Counted from the stretch's first letter, positions 35,824 through 50,034 are shown. The stretch is DNA of 64,000 nt from Lineus longissimus (GCF_910592395.1 NC_088314.1:9794001-9858000); one strand, 5' to 3'. Numbers and translations: made by a program. The notes: generated by a model not told the origin, from the sequence alone.

Positions 35824-37599
35824 TCCATGTGTCATCCAATGGATATCTCATCAGATGGAAATAAATGAACCATATGAAACACCCTTTACAGATAGTCCAT
35901 TAAACAGTGACAACATACTTAACTGCCAGTCACAAAAATGTATAATAATGTAAAGAAGAAAAACGAAAAGTGTGCTAAGATCAGTGTCATCGCAACGTGT
36001 AACTTGTCGAAAACGTGTTGCTTTTCATGAAAATGGAATGTAAATATCAATGTATCTATATCTGAATGGTTTTATAGAAATCAGTGAATTAATAAAACGG
36101 CCGAGGGCCATTGTGCTCGCCGTATAGATATTTGGTGGTGAGGAATTCATCCTGGTTAAGAAACATGCTACATTTATAGTATATAGGTCAAAGCAAAGTC
36201 GGTATGGCATGTGATGTATCGTTGCTTGGAGTACCTACCATAAAAATATCATCGAAAACAAGTAACTAAATATCATTGAAAACAAGTCACTAATAAGCGT
36301 GATATTGCACTTTGTACCTTTTTTAGTTTTGGCCCCCTGGTGGCCAAGTCGATAATTCTGTGTTAGAGGTTATCTGATTTAGGGAGAAATTTCAAGTTCA
36401 TAGCTTCAGCGGTTAAGAATCGTGCCATAGTTACCCTCAAACGGCCAATTTATGCGGACATGTACCACGAGGCGATACCTGGTGAACGGCGCAGGAAACA
36501 TCTGTCTTCGGACCTCAGAGATCGCCCGGGCTCCGAGGACGGGAGGAGCTCGGATATGTTAGCAGGGACAAGTCCGTTTATGTTCACAGCTTGGAAGACA
36601 ATGGAGACTCCTCAACACTGGAGTTATATTTTAACGTTTACGAGCCCAGGTGTAAAAGGAATTGACGTCCTAGGAATGCAGGACCCTATACAATAGCTGT
36701 GTACTCTCAACAAATGTGGTTAATGGTTTGGTTAGGGTAAGCTACATAATCTTCAACAAAGGAACTCGGCGACTCTATTCACTTTAACAAAAGGACCGGA
36801 CTCATATTCCGGGGTACTTGCATTTCTTTTACACCGGTATGCTCGTGCTGCACGTACCACATGTGAATATCGCCGATGAAACGTCGGCGGCATGCGTGAA
36901 AATCGAATGTGTTGTTGTGCTGCATTGGGCATGTTGGGTCGTCACAAAACAAAACGTTAGTTTTACTATTGACCAAAGTCCTGTATTGGTGTTTGTACAT
37001 CCGTGTACATTCCGTAGATTTTGGTCAAAATATGCCCTACTTATATTTTAATCATTGCCAAAGTTGAAAGGTGTAATGAAGAACCATTTAACAATCTGAC
37101 AATAACACTTCATAAAATTCCAATAGTTTCTTCAAATTGACGCCCGCTCACTGTTTTCGGCCAACTAAAATGTATGTAACAGTGAGACCTTTTTTGGAGC
37201 GATTGACCACCTAAATATCGTGAGGTCGCGCAGTTATGCGCGTGGTTTTTACCAGGCTGCTGCATATCTTATTATGATTTCAAAGACCTCTGCAACAAGA
37301 TCTCGTAGACATTAACCTCTGTGTGTGATCCCCGCTTTACAGCTAAAAGGCGAACACTGACCGTCGTGAAAGCTTAGCTTTACACCGTGTCCTGAAGTCG
37401 TCGTGACGCCGTTATATAGAGAGCAAAGTATGTTTATAGCACGACTCAGCTTGATTATGAGATACGTTTTACTCCAAGACTCCCAATGCTTCTAAAATGG
37501 TAGATGCCCGAGGAGATGGCAATTTGTACAATTATTAATCCACTAATATTTAATCAGCTGGCGGCTAAACAATCGGCCGCATCAAAACAAGCTTCCAGC

Positions 37600-37655
37600 G
37601 AGCCTCGAATTGGAAGGTCGAAGGTTCGAGGTCCTGAGTTTTAGTGCGTATTTCG
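37600..37655 (+). mobile_element. Possible decayed tRNA-derived SINE head
   Basis: CGAATTGGAAGGTCGAAGGTTCGAGGTCC-type sequence contains a good B-box core (GGTTCGAGGTCC) at about 37,622. It resembles the head of the 50.1-kb SINE, but no clear A box or tail was seen. Confidence 0.3.
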
Positions 37656-38004
37656 CAATTAACGTGTCGACAAAATTGAAAGGAACCCTTCCTGTGTATA
37701 CGGGTCTTCTTACTGAGAAACTGAACGACTCGTGTTTTCGAGGTAAGTATTCTATCTACATGTATATCATAACACTTCCCCCTAAAATCACAAAAAACCT
37801 AACACTAACAGCAAACGATGACATCAATGATAACAATAGTTATTCGACTTACATAGCGCTAAATCCAACTGGTTTCAGTCGCTCATAGAACTTTGCATTA
37901 TTGCCCCCAGCTACAGGCATGTATGTTCCTGATTCAATTTTACTCTCTGGGAGTATCAAGATCCGAGCCCACAGCACTCGGAACAAACATTCATAAATTG
38001 TCAC

Positions 38005-38176
38005 CGCTGCCAGCCAAGTGCACATTTATTCCTGGGTGCGGAGAGAATTAGGAAGTAGGGTAAAGTGCCTTGCTCAAGGACGCAAAATACGAAACAGCAG
38101 CGATCCTTACGAGAATCGAACCTTAGTCTTTGTGAATTTCAGCCCGCGCTCTAACCACTATGCCACTAATCTCCCC
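38005..38176 (-). mobile_element. tRNA-derived SINE with conserved CCTTGAGCAAGGCACTT tail
   Basis: The reverse strand has a head GGGAGATTAGTGGCATAGTG, GTTAGAGCGCGGGCT, a B-box-like AGGTTCGATTCTCG, then TCCTTGAGCAAGGCACTTTA and CACCCAGGAATAAATG. The tail is shared with the SINE at 45.1 kb and resembles the conserved tail domains of broadly distributed animal SINEs. Confidence 0.8.
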
Positions 38177-41100
38177 TAAGAGCAGGAAGAAACGAACAAT
38201 AGTTAAAGATGATAAGTAACACTTACCAAGACCGACAACGTGTCCAACGGGCCCGATCATCCCAAGCAAGATATATTCATTTCTCTCATCAACTAATCCT
38301 TTATAACAACTAGCTGTCTTCTGCCAAGAATCGCATGTGTCGAATTACAGAGTCACTGTATCCGTATTTTACGATTTCCTATAGGTATTACCAGCGGGGT
38401 CTGTGGATGCCTTCTTAGCACCGGTGTTGATAATATAACTAAGCTAGTAACCCTGGAAATGTCTTCATCAGATACGGATATGAGTTCGTTGACAGAGTCA
38501 AAATCATTTTATAAATCACATCCTCTATTATATACTTCAGCAATCAATAGCAATGTCAATAGGTGTCAGATGTACTCGTATTGGCTAAGCTATCTCGGAC
38601 GGTACTGTATGGAAGAATTGAGTTTATGTGCTTAGTAAGATTGCTACCATTTTTACACAGGAATCAACAAATATGTTTATCAGCAATGTGGAAGCGTCGT
38701 GTTGTCCATAAAGTTTGATTTAAGATGTGATCGGTGTCAGCGATTTGCAGGGCTTGCGCTGTCGTTAGAATCCAATATCCGAGGTCATTCTGGTAGTTCC
38801 ATCAGTCACTGATCATTTATACCCAGGTATTCAATGTAGTAAGAATTTCCAACGGTACATCCATGCTCCCTTGAATACTGTGGTGATATGAACACATGAA
38901 CCGGAATATCCTCTCCGCGTCACACGCTTCCGACGACACCGGCAAAGCTGTCCTACGGCAGACAAGGTTGAGCACCAAACAACTGATCGATCACGTCTGT
39001 CGTCTGCGCTCCTTTGCCGAGCAGACGAAGAAACATAGATTCTAAAGAGGTGGCTCCTTGAAAAAGATCGTAGATTGGCCGTCTTGTTGACAAAACAAAC
39101 ACATCCACATTGTGTTAATGAGATAGCGGCAACTTCACCTTGACTACTTCCAAAAACTTTTCTGGCGAGACAGACGCTAACATGTACCAGGTTTCTGTTC
39201 CGGAATGAGACAGGGCAATTTTTCAAGTATTTGATGCTCCTGGATCCTCTCCGGGCAATGGTATAGTAGTCTTATATGTTCTGTTAGATTTAACGTTTTA
39301 TTAAAATTCTGACACCTCTCCGATTTGTAGTAACACCCAATGTTACAGCGCAAGAGTTGCGTCTATGTGTATACCCTGCGCCGCTCGTGGCCGTCCACCA
39401 GCGAGAAAAGAAACCCGTTGGAGTGCTATTCAATTCCTCAACAGCCAATAACGGCACGAGTATATCGATCCGTTTTGATGAGAACGAAGTCCTTGCGTTC
39501 CACTCAATAACAAGAGAAGTCCGTGAGATTATAGCAAGCGTATAGCCTCTGATCCTTGCAAACGAGACCCTACCCCTGGGGATCAAAACGCAGCTGGCGT
39601 TCCAGGAAAACGATTAATCAGACTTGGGAAGCGTGGGAGCCCGGTACCTGAAGTAATGCTTGTTGAATGGTAAGGGACGAGGTGAAACCAAGGCATTCCT
39701 TTCTGTTACGCCGTAAATTTTTTATCTGCCACCTCTCACCTGGCCCAGAAAGCACTAAGATTCGATTGACATGACTGTATTCCACCGTCTTCCACTTCGT
39801 TGGCGAATAACTTCAGCTTGTCATTTATACGTTTATAAAGTTTGTAGGTTCACTTGCACGTTCAGTTCCAACTTTCCTTCCTTTAATGTCGTTCCAATAT
39901 TAGCTAAGTTGGTTGTAATTTTGATGCATCGTTCCTCATTTAAGTTCAGTAAGTTGCAGTTTTACGTTTCATGATTTGCCGTTAATGTAAGACATCGTGA
40001 TGTTCCATACTAGCGACAGGCAACAACCAGACTAATTTGCCATGGAATATCCCTTGGAAGTCGATTGTACTTTTTGCAAATCACACTGTTCATTCACAAA
40101 CTCCTGTCTCCTGTCATGAAAGATGAATTATCATGATATACGTTCAAGTCTTATTCCCAAAAGCTAGCACACCACATCAGAATCCATCTGACACCAATCA
40201 TTACGTTGATCTTAGAAACTTATGAATGGTCCTTCAGAGTACTCCAGGCGTCACACTCCGCAACGAGCGGCACTTAGGACAGGCACACAACAGGTCCTTC
40301 AAAGTTATCAGGATCATCTGCGTGTGTTTTACACCAATTCGCAAATCACGGAATCGAGAAGAACTATTGTTTTGTACTTCTTGCTTTGAATCCACAAGTA
40401 TGATAAGTATTCGGGCCACTTGATATCGGTAAGTATGAGTCCTCGTCGACGAACAAGTAAGATGTCGCACAATTTCGAGAGAATCCCTCTTCGCTGATCA
40501 ACGTTTAAGTAGATCAGAGGAGCGACGATTCTTGTCTCGAGCGCGACTGACATTCATTGACTTTGGTCGATATCCGCTGGTCTTGCTCCAACTAGAGCAA
40601 AAACCGTTGTGCGATCTCCCAACAGCGCGACCGTAATGTGATTATGATACCGGCCGCTAACAGACCATTGGCTGGGGAATGCCGGCGTGTGGTACTATCC
40701 CTCCAGGTATACACACCTCATGGAACAGCGTTAGTTACTCATTTAATGAGGCTATCTTTTTCTGGAATAATACGTAACGGGTAAGTATCCACAATGTCAT
40801 TTCAGGAAATGTGTGTCGGAAAATATCTTGACTGATCAGACAATATCGGTTGCTTTGTAGTGGGTCCCAAAATGTGCAGAAATCGGCACCGTAGTTTTCG
40901 CACATCGGCCTAAAAGGACATGGACGTTTACTTCTGAAGCCGAAAGTACGAGAGAAGTGTTTTTGCGACGAAACACAAGTCGAATAATGAGTACAGGTGA
41001 AGAGATGATATGTCTTCTTCTTAAGTAATGCTATTCGTTGAAGACACAAGAAGAACGAGGAATTTACGAGTGTGGTTTGACCCAGGTTAACACATACCTG

Positions 41101-41279
41101 TGTTGAAGGATTGGCCAATGCTTATACCTATGTCAGACTAATAACATCGTCCGAACAATGATTGATTAGGAAACCTGAAACTACGGGTTGATCACAGGCA
41201 TCAAGACAATTCCTTTCTGATATTTAGTACCCCGATTTTTTTGCAATCTCATAACCACGCGAAGACGAAGACAAGACAG

Positions 41280-41745
41280 CAAAACTAAAGAAACTAAAGC
41301 AAATAAAGGAAATAAAGTCAACCATAGACTTCATAAACTAGAGGAACAAGACCAACAAAAGCGACTAAGGTCGATTGTAGGCCTCTAGACTTCATAAACA
41401 AGAGGAAGAAAAGCGATCAAATTCGGCTGTGCATAGACTTCATGCACCCATGTTAACAAGAGCAACAAAAGCGACTTAAGTTGACGGTATAGACTGTATA
41501 GACTTCATAAACTATATGAACAAGGGCACTTAAAGTCGACTGTATAGACTTCATAAACTAGAGCAACAAAGGCACGCAGCGTCGACCATAAACTTAATAA
41601 ACTAGAGGGACAAAAGCGACTGAGGTCGAGACATCAAAAACTAGAGGAACTTAAGCGACTATTCAAAATCGACGGTAAGACTTCATAAACAAGAGAAACA
41701 AACTAAAGCGAATTAAGTCGACTGTGTAGACTTATCAACCTAACA
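41280..41745 (+). repeat. Diverged minisatellite, about 45-60 bp period
   Basis: About eight copies of AGACTTCATAAACTAGAGGA followed by ACAAAAGCGACTAAGGTCGA, with variation in both. It starts after a short AAACTAAAG repeat. Non-coding. Confidence 0.85.
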
Positions 41746-42109
41746 TGAGAGCTAAAGCTACGAGCAAACAGAGGACGAACGCAACACTGTCTGACTGACA
41801 AGCAATCAAAACGCGACATTAAGAGGTTTACATCCAAGTGATGCACAGAAATATCTTATAAGCACTCCTTTTATTCGTTCTTCGCCGAACTCATTTATAT
41901 CGCACGAATCATCCAGATCGCTTAGTCAATCACCTAAAAAGGCAACATGAAGATCAATTTGTTGGCAAATTTAAGATCCCCTGCAGGCGATCACCTTCGC
42001 GCCGAATAGTCATTGACCCTCTCTGGGCGGGAATTTCGAGAAAAATCGTTTATTCCGCTATAGTCAGGAATGATAACAAAACTTATGCAGGGAGTTTGGA
42101 AATGTTTAG

Positions 42110-42131
42110 CCCCCCCCCCCCCCCCCCCCCC
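42110..42131 (+). repeat. Poly-C run (22 bp)
   Basis: Uninterrupted C run, followed by CATGGATAATGGATAAAAC. The length may be unreliable in assembly. The other strand is a G-run able to form a G-quadruplex. Confidence 0.95.
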
Positions 42132-43315
42132 ATGGATAATGGATAAAACGATAGTGTAGTGATAAAAAAGCCATTTATTCGGCCGTTACATGACAATAGT
42201 TACCGGAGATAAATAAAACGAACTAAATACCACATCCTGAATTTTTGATGAAGCAGTTTTGTCGGCCTAATTTAGTGTATCAGTTTATGGTTGGGATGAG
42301 CGCGATGATGAAATGGAGCAATTACATGTATATATAACATTGTCATCCTAAAAATGAAGGAAAAAAATCAGGTTATTCGGAAAAACGTGTTACCTGTGAA
42401 AAACCTGTCTTGTTACGCATTATATAAATTCCGGTTACCTGGTTTGACTTCCAAACTCAATTTGACTGACTGCATAATATCATGCAATTTCTAATTCAAA
42501 TGAACAACTCTGAGCTATGTGAATTTGGCATATTGACACAAAATAGCTTTTTTAGAATGGCGCCTCACTAACGCCTTCCATAACATGTTTTCATTGAACA
42601 TTACTTTCATCATACTGAAGTTCAGACAAACACTCGGGACTAACGGCAGAGCTTATGGTGCGAGGAGAGGCGCATAACAACTGATTCTGGTATTCGAGGA
42701 TGTACGTTTCTATACCCTTTTTAGTTTAGGCCAATCACCCTTATGAAAGCTGTCTCATGGGGGTTAGATTTGCCGTTATAACCTTGTGATAAGGCAGCAG
42801 AACAGTGGGAATTGAGGTCTTGGTGAGCGCGGGTTAAAGAAAACCTTTTGACTGTACATTGGGCTCGGCCTGAATTCTTTTAACAGCGAGATATGGGGCA
42901 AAATAACGTAATAAAACGTTGGAAAAATTACCATCTTGCTGCATGGCTGTAATGACTGAAACGGCTGCAGTTGTCCACCGAGACTGCGCTCTGTTTAAAG
43001 CCCAGTGGACCTGGCCGGACCATGGGAGAATCAAAACCTCGAGAAGATATTGCGGAGAATAGAGGAAGGCCTGAAGTGTGACGCGTAGAAAAAAATTAAA
43101 GCTGTCGTCGAACCATTCGGACAAGGACAAAAACCATTATTTAATTGAAGTTGCTATTTCGATATACGATGTTTATATCAGGTGAACGAAACCGTGACCA
43201 TTGCATACCACTTAATTTCATGATATCATTGCTGATGCATGGACTCAATTCGGATATTGATTAAATTAATTCTATTATCGCATCAATGTTGTAGTGTACA
43301 ACGTATATTAATTTA

Positions 43316-43440
43316 GGCCGGTTATATTTGGCAAGCCGCTCGCCGAACAGGCATAAAAAAATTCTACCCCGTTTGGCGAGCCGAAGACTTTACAACACAT
43401 AAGCCAATCGGAGAGCAGTGACGTCATATTATATAGTAAG
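43316..43440 (+). mobile_element. Solo arm of the element E family
   Basis: GGCCGGTTATATTTGGCAAG, GCCGCTCGCCGAACAGGCAT and GTTTGGCGAGCCGAAGACTT follow the same order as the outer arm of element E and extend into the shared AAGCCAATCGGAGAGCAGTG. No inverted partner is visible within about 1 kb. This third copy helps define the true terminus (GGCCGGGTATATTTGG). Confidence 0.7.
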
Positions 43441-45139
43441 ATTCATCCTCCTTGCGTGTGACCGGAACTCTAGTTATAGATGACGTCGTTTCGTCCCTGC
43501 TCGAATTGGCCGCTATTGGCACCGAATCATGGCCTCGACGAGACCATTTCAGTGCTCCTAATCACGCGAAAGTTTGTGACCTGGTTAAGATGTGCATTAT
43601 ATATTTTCGTTGACATGGTTTAAGAGATGGGTTTTTTTTAAACCAAAGGTCAGTACGAATCTTTGGCCGCGGCAATTTTCAGTCCGATAATACACAGTCC
43701 GAGTGCCGAGTTCTTTACGTACCGTAAGAACTCCTCGTTACACACTTTCGGTATCGTGGCAAAATAAGTGGTCATAAGAAGACTAGCAAAGCATCTATAT
43801 TTTGCATATGGGACAACTCTCGCGGTTCAATGCGGTCACAATTGCCCTATTTGAGTTGAACTTCCCCACAATCTGCTATTTGGGAATCTTCGGAAACAAA
43901 ATATTCGAACAGACTCCCACTAGTTATTGAAGAAACAATGCCCAGAATGTCCCCGGAGTTTCTCGACAATTTAAGTATAACTAGATGTACTCCTTATTTT
44001 CAGTTTAACTCATATTAGATTTAGTTGAACTGAAAATATTTTAAGTTAAACGGATATTAGTTAATTGTGACCGCCGAGGAGCGTCATAGGTAGCTGTCCC
44101 TTCGAGTTCGGTTATCTGATAAATGCTTCAGAAAATATTCAATGGCTAGACGTGGCCGCTGTGGGGACGATTGCGTGAGCTGTCGCGTCCGCTCAACTCT
44201 CCTCCTCCAGTCTTCTTTAATCCACAGGTATATCAGTTCTACTTTTATGATATTGGCTTAGTGAAAACAATGCAATATAGCCCTAATTCTTATGGCTATA
44301 GCGTGTCTGCGAGCATTAACGTTGATGAGAAGGGTCCTACTGGCTTGGCGGGGAGTTCTATGGATATTCATGTTGAGCTAAATCAAATTATCGCAAATGG
44401 AGTTCTGAAGCCTGTTGGCATGACCGACAGTATTAGGGCAAATCACGACTAAAATGCTTTGGCATAAATACGTTTGGTGATTTTGTATCCTAGATGGATT
44501 TACCATCCTAATAAATCAATTAGATCTTTGAACCAAAGGGCTCAGCGAATAGATCAGAGTGCCGACCAGGCGAAAAAAAGTTTTCGCTAACTTATTAACG
44601 AACACAGATTTCTGAAGTAAAGTACTCTCTTAAAAATAAGCATAGTATTAATTTTGTGTTCTTAATGAGGCAGCACCACCATACACTTGTAATGCCTTTT
44701 CTCTAGTATGAGGCCGATAACGCACATACTCTAGTACATGTATGTACATGTACAATACCTCCATCAGACATAAGTATTTTTCTGATTGATAAATCATCAC
44801 GTTATAGGTGTATAGAAATGGACCTAAAGCTCGACACTCAATGACCACACACATGATCAACTTGAAATTAACAGTGTGCACACTTTTTAGCCCTATCATC
44901 TTGACCACCAAAGTTTTGCATTTGATCAAAATTTACCCCAGCTACATGAGTGTAGACCATAAGGTTCAGGATGCAGCCCTATATGAGTCGTTTAAGTGCC
45001 CTTTGACATATTATTACCCAGCTATATTATAGGCCTGTACGTTCCGGTTCAAGCTCAACTGCCTCGGGAACGTCACATGCCGGGGCTGCATGTATTCAGC
45101 ACTCATCGCGAGCATCCACATTTCGCCATCTCTGCCAAC

Positions 45140-45278
45140 CAGATACGGTACCCATTTACTCCTGGGTGGAGAGAAGCAAGTAGGATTAAGTGCCTTGCTC
45201 AAGGACAGAAAGACGAAACAGCTAGCCTTCCGAGAGTCGACCCACGAACTCCTGATTATGACACTGCCGCTCTCCCCA
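45140..45278 (-). mobile_element. tRNA-derived SINE with conserved CCTTGAGCAAGGCACTT tail, copy 2
   Basis: The reverse strand reads GGGGAGAGCGGCAGTGTCAT (head, decayed A box), TCGTGGGTCGACTCTCGG (decayed B box), TCCTTGAGCAAGGCACTTAA and CACCCAGGAGTAAATGGGTA. It shares the tail with 38,005-38,176 but has a more decayed head. Confidence 0.78.
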
Positions 45279-46767
45279 AACAGTTGCCATCTATGAGCAG
45301 TAAACTAGGTCATCGCTAAACTAATGATATTCACTACCATCATCAAATGCGGGGAAATAGTAGGTTCCCATGATGGGCTCCCTGGTTGCCGCGGCAAGGT
45401 AATTTCATGTATGTACGGCGTTCGGGATGTAACTCATCTTTAGACGACTTCAGATCTGAAATTGTTGGGATTCACGTACTTAATCAAAGCGACAAATTCA
45501 TTTTATTGCGCGTTGTCACCTCATCTGCTCCTCGGCAATAGAGTTATGGTTTTCCCTCGCATATTTATTTGTGGTTCAAGTACCATCTATAACGTCGAGG
45601 TATTGTGCCTCGGAGACAAGAGGGGGTACAATGTTTACCAGCTTATATTAGTCAACACTACGGATGCGATTCGTAGCAAAACGTCTATAAATGTGACACT
45701 CAATTTTGTGGCTTCGTGTTTCAGTCGACCCAGTTTGTCCGGCCCGTCAATTCCAATTAGTTACTGTCAAAGTAATTGTCCGCGTACTTTTTGGGATTTG
45801 TTTGAAGATGGGCTCTTCAATCATATTTTGGAATGCACCATTATCATATCTCCTGTAAAAATGTACTGTACCCAAGGGGTCAGTCTAAACTTTTTTAATA
45901 TTGTGAAAAAAATGCATAGATCAAAGAGGGTGTCCTCAATGGACGGTTGTATATACTAAGGGCGGTTCCACTATATACTCGTAACGGGACTTTGTAAGCA
46001 AACCTCAAGCCAAAAAAAATTTAAAGGGTTAAAATTAGATTCCGAAGAAAAAGCATTTTTTTATTCGCTCAAATGCCAAAACAATGTGGATACTTACTTC
46101 TGAAGCCGACAATAAAATTGAATCGGGTAGTGAAATCGCGGTTATAGTGTCAATGTTGAACGACATGGTGTGATCTATTGTCCTCTTTGTTTGAAAACCG
46201 CGTTCATTAGCTTCACCTAATGGAAGCACTGTTTGCGTATCACACTTCCAAATTGACTAAAACAAAGAAACGATGGCATCAACAACCTTTCAAATTAGAA
46301 TCCTCCCGGGGTAAAATAGTATCGTATCATTATAAAAATCAAGCGCCAACACAAATCATTCTGGTTATTATCATCCTATGTGACCCAATTTAATGTGCTA
46401 TTAAAGTTGATATGTCAGGGTTTCCACAGATGAACTAGTAGCTGTTGGAAGGGTGGTCACAAGTTCAGAGAATGATGAGTGAAGGGTGGGGTTGGTTCAA
46501 AAAGTGAATACGATGAGTGGTCAATGTCAAATTGTTGTACGGCGGTGATAATGACCCTCTGTAAGTCATAGAAAGAACGGCCAAGTCCTTTTCTCATCCA
46601 TCAATGGCGACTAACACAACCCAGCCTCCCCCTCCCCTAGTTGGATAAAAAGGAGTACTTTCTTTCACAAGATTCGTGGCCGTGTAAACCGTGCAACAGC
46701 CTTCGTGCTAATATTTACACGTGATTATTTTATCCTATAGATGTGCGTAAGATGTAGGTTTGTTTGT

Positions 46768-47160
46768 TATTATATCACCGAGCTATATAAATACGATATA
46801 TCAAGAAAAATCTGTCGCAATATTGAATTATACGATTAGCTTGGAACTATTTGTACCCAATTACCCTTCCGCCAGCGTCACCTCGTCACAATCATGGCGC
46901 TTTTTCAACATGGCGACGGGCTGAACAACGAAAATCCCATATAAATATCATTAAAGCCGTGATGGCCTCGGCGGTTAGACGGTTGCACTATGGATTGGAT
47001 GGTCACGGGTTCGAAACCCGGCGAAACTATTCATATAAAGCCTTGATGGCCTCGGCGGTTAGACGGTTGCACTATGGATTGGATGGTCACGGGTTCGAAC
47101 CCCGGCGAAACTATTTTTTCGTGTTTTTTTGAAAAATTTCTTGTTATTAATCATTTTTGT
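46768..47160 (+). repeat. Dispersed repeat R1 with two tandem tRNA-like modules
   Basis: Shares with 47,775-48,070 the sequence from ATTATATCACCGAG through ATTACCCTTCCGCCAGCGTC and AACATGGCGACG to TTTCTTGTTATT. It contains two copies, 84 bp apart (46,961-47,031 and 47,045-47,113), of a tRNA-like module with A box TGGCCTCGGCGGTTAGACGG and B box GGGTTCGAACCC. The acceptor and anticodon stems do not close, so these are SINE-type relics rather than tRNA genes. Confidence 0.75.
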
Positions 47161-47774
47161 ACGTTTATCAGGCGCGGATCCAAGCGGGTGCACCAGACGC
47201 ACGGCTCCTAATTGATGTAAACTTTTTTAAATTGACCACTTATGAAATTTTGGAACACACCTGTCCAGGATTTTTGATAAGAAATGCAGAGCACGCTCCC
47301 TCTTCTTCCAGTTCCTAGATTCGCCGGCACTCTCATACCATTATGAATATTATCACGAAGAAAACCCCTTCACCCGAACTTTTCAAGCTGAAGTACACAC
47401 TGATTCCAGGTATTCGAGCACTCCAGAGAATGGTTTGACAAGTCGGCGCTAAATTCATTATTAGTGATGAGCATTTAGTTTGTAACTACATTGATGAGCA
47501 GGCGGACAGATTCAAATTACATATCATCTTTCTGGTCACCTAAATCCAACACCCAAATTGTCCCTTCAAATCACGTGCACGGAGCTATATAACTACGATT
47601 GCCTTGTGCATGCACACTTCCGACTCCAAAAGAATCGACTCGAATCTTAATTCAAATTCGCCATTGCTGACATCATTGGCGCCAAAGACTATTTCTTTTG
47701 ACCTTGTTGACCTCGCTTCTAGAATAATTTTTGAGAAAGTCATTCAAACATTAAATCAACTACGAACATTATCT

Positions 47775-48070
47775 ATTATATCACCGAGTTATATAAATAC
47801 GATATATCAAGAAAAATCTGTCGCGATATTGAATTATACGATTAGTTGGAACTATTTGTACCCAATTACCCTTCCGCCAGCGTCACCTCGTCAAAATCAT
47901 GGCGCCTTTTCAACATGGCGACGACCTGAACAACGAAAATCCCGTTCTATCATTAAAGACTTGTTGGCCTCGGCGGTTAGAAGGTTGCACTATGGATTGG
48001 ATGGTCACGGGTTCGAATTCCGGCGAAACTATTTGTGCGTGTTTTTTGGAAAAATTTCTTGTTATTTTAA
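47775..48070 (+). repeat. Dispersed repeat R2 with one tRNA-like module
   Basis: Direct copy of R1 about 1 kb downstream, with a single tRNA-like module (47,963-48,031). Its B box has decayed to GGGTTCGAATTCC. The open frame across R2 follows the repeat and is not supported as a gene. A shorter related start (GGAGCTATATAACTACGATT) lies at about 47,581. Confidence 0.7.
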
Positions 48071-50034
48071 ATACGTGTACATCAGAATCATGTCCGGTTG
48101 AGTAACGATTTTCTGAAAGTTACATGCTCGTGTTTGTAATGCAACTTTAGCAGGGCTTTAATTGAGTGTATTTCAAAAACGACCCGAAAGCCCTCTATAG
48201 GAGGATGGATTGCGGTAAGCTTTCTTTCCCCGATTAGACTGCATATTTCATTCTATATTCTCCACTGTTGACACAGATAATTGACCATAACAAGATGAAG
48301 CTATTAGCGGTAAAAGCTTGATTCGCAAATATTTACTGTTCGCTAACAAATTGAGTGATGGTGCCGGATAGACTTTTGATTGTAAAAGCGCTAAGTCGGG
48401 TAAATGTCACTTTCATTTGGCAATGTTAGGAGTCAAAGTCGGGAAAATAAATATATTTTTGAATAATTGAAACTACAGGCTTTCGCCAGTTATATGTTCT
48501 CCCAAAGCACTTGACCTTCACCTGAAAATGGCCCAGAACGTTCGGAATAAGGTTAACAGATAGACGACTTCTATCCAGAATGGTTATGGACAAAGAGACA
48601 CTGTAGCCATATATCGGTATAGAAAAGTAGAAGAGGGGCCCTGTATTGTATCATTCTCAATTACAATCATATTAAAATAAGTGATGAGTGACAGGCTTCT
48701 TCTTTCTTCTTGATTTCCGCTTAAAACTTAGAACACTATCCGTTCAAAACAATAACGTCGTGTTAAAAATATTTACGTTTACTGTTTTGCCTCGAAATCG
48801 TTTCGCCAATGATGGCATGACCTGCATTATTCATATGTATAGATACAGTTTTTTTAGACCAAAAGTCGGCCTATTCCGTACTAATCTTAACTGGATTGTT
48901 GTCAACATTGTAAGACTTTTGCGTTGGATATTTTTGCAACGAAACGGAAAGAACAACAAACATTAAATGACCCGGAGCAGATCTCCGACTCCCCACAGCT
49001 GAAGGGTAACTAAACACCGCCTATGCTGACAAGAATGTGTGTGATGATTGTCACTGATCTTCTGTCACAGTACCGGCGAGACCACCGGCAGATTCTAAAA
49101 AGTCTCGATTTGTTTTTTCCTTGAAAGAAACATTTGTTTACACTTTATTTACATCTCAGCGAGAGAATCTCGTGCGCTACCCAAAACATTGCTTAGACGC
49201 CTCTTCGACTGTCAATCAAAAAATGCTTTGCTTTTGTCCATGCACTAACCCAGACGATAGGGTTTCACCGATTGCCTCTGAACATTCATTTCGAGCTAAA
49301 ATATTATGCGTATGGTCGTTCGATGCATTTCAAAGATTTAAATTTGGACAGGCAATGAGTTGCAAGACACCATGTTGTCAGATGGTCATGACGTCATGTT
49401 TGGGATTGGCCTTTGTTTCGATTTTGTAGCATTACAATACCGGTCTTATATTGGTGAAACTAGAGTCTGTATTTAAACCGAGAACGTGCGTGACGCAATT
49501 ACTGTAATTGAGAAATGGGGGATGCTGAAAATGTGACTCCCTAGGGACGTTGAAAATGATAGGTCTGCTTTATCATGTTTGATTTCAAGCAACTTGGGGA
49601 CTCCTACTGTAATTGTGCATACCTGTTTAAGGTGTGTGATGTCAAGTCAAATAATATACATGTATAAGCCAATCATAGCCAATCAATACATCTAATCAAT
49701 TTATCATTTCCTGTCATGTGTCATGTTCTGGTGTTTCACTCGTTCCGGCAAATATCATAAGCCGTGGGGATTTCGTTTTGTGTCGTTAATTGCACCATAC
49801 TTATTCTTCATCTGCTCAATTAAACTTACGAATTTTTGGGATGAGAAGCACATTATGTTTTAGTCTTACACAAACATGACTTGTTTTCGTAGGCCTACTA
49901 CGAGAACAATCAAGAGGCTAATATTTAATGAGGTCAAGCATTTGATATCGTGCTGCTGAGTGGAGGCCTAAAATAACGCACAATCACTTGAGCATAAAGA
50001 AACGATGCGAGCATAGATTGGGGGGGGGGGGTAG

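Larger units (their letters stand above)
35840..41280. other. No supported gene outside the listed SINEs
   Basis: Several frames of 60-130 codons (for example 38,831-39,226 on the - strand) lack recognisable motifs and paired splice signals. Confidence 0.45.
41746..46767. other. No supported gene outside the listed repeats
   Basis: The longest frame, 45,462-45,959 (+, 165 codons), has mixed hydrophobic and Cys/Ser-rich composition and no recognisable family. It could be an exon of an unknown gene or chance. Confidence 0.4.

Noticed and set aside
46961-47113. True tRNA genes
   Set aside because: A and B boxes are good, but the acceptor and anticodon stems do not pair and the modules lie in a dispersed repeat.
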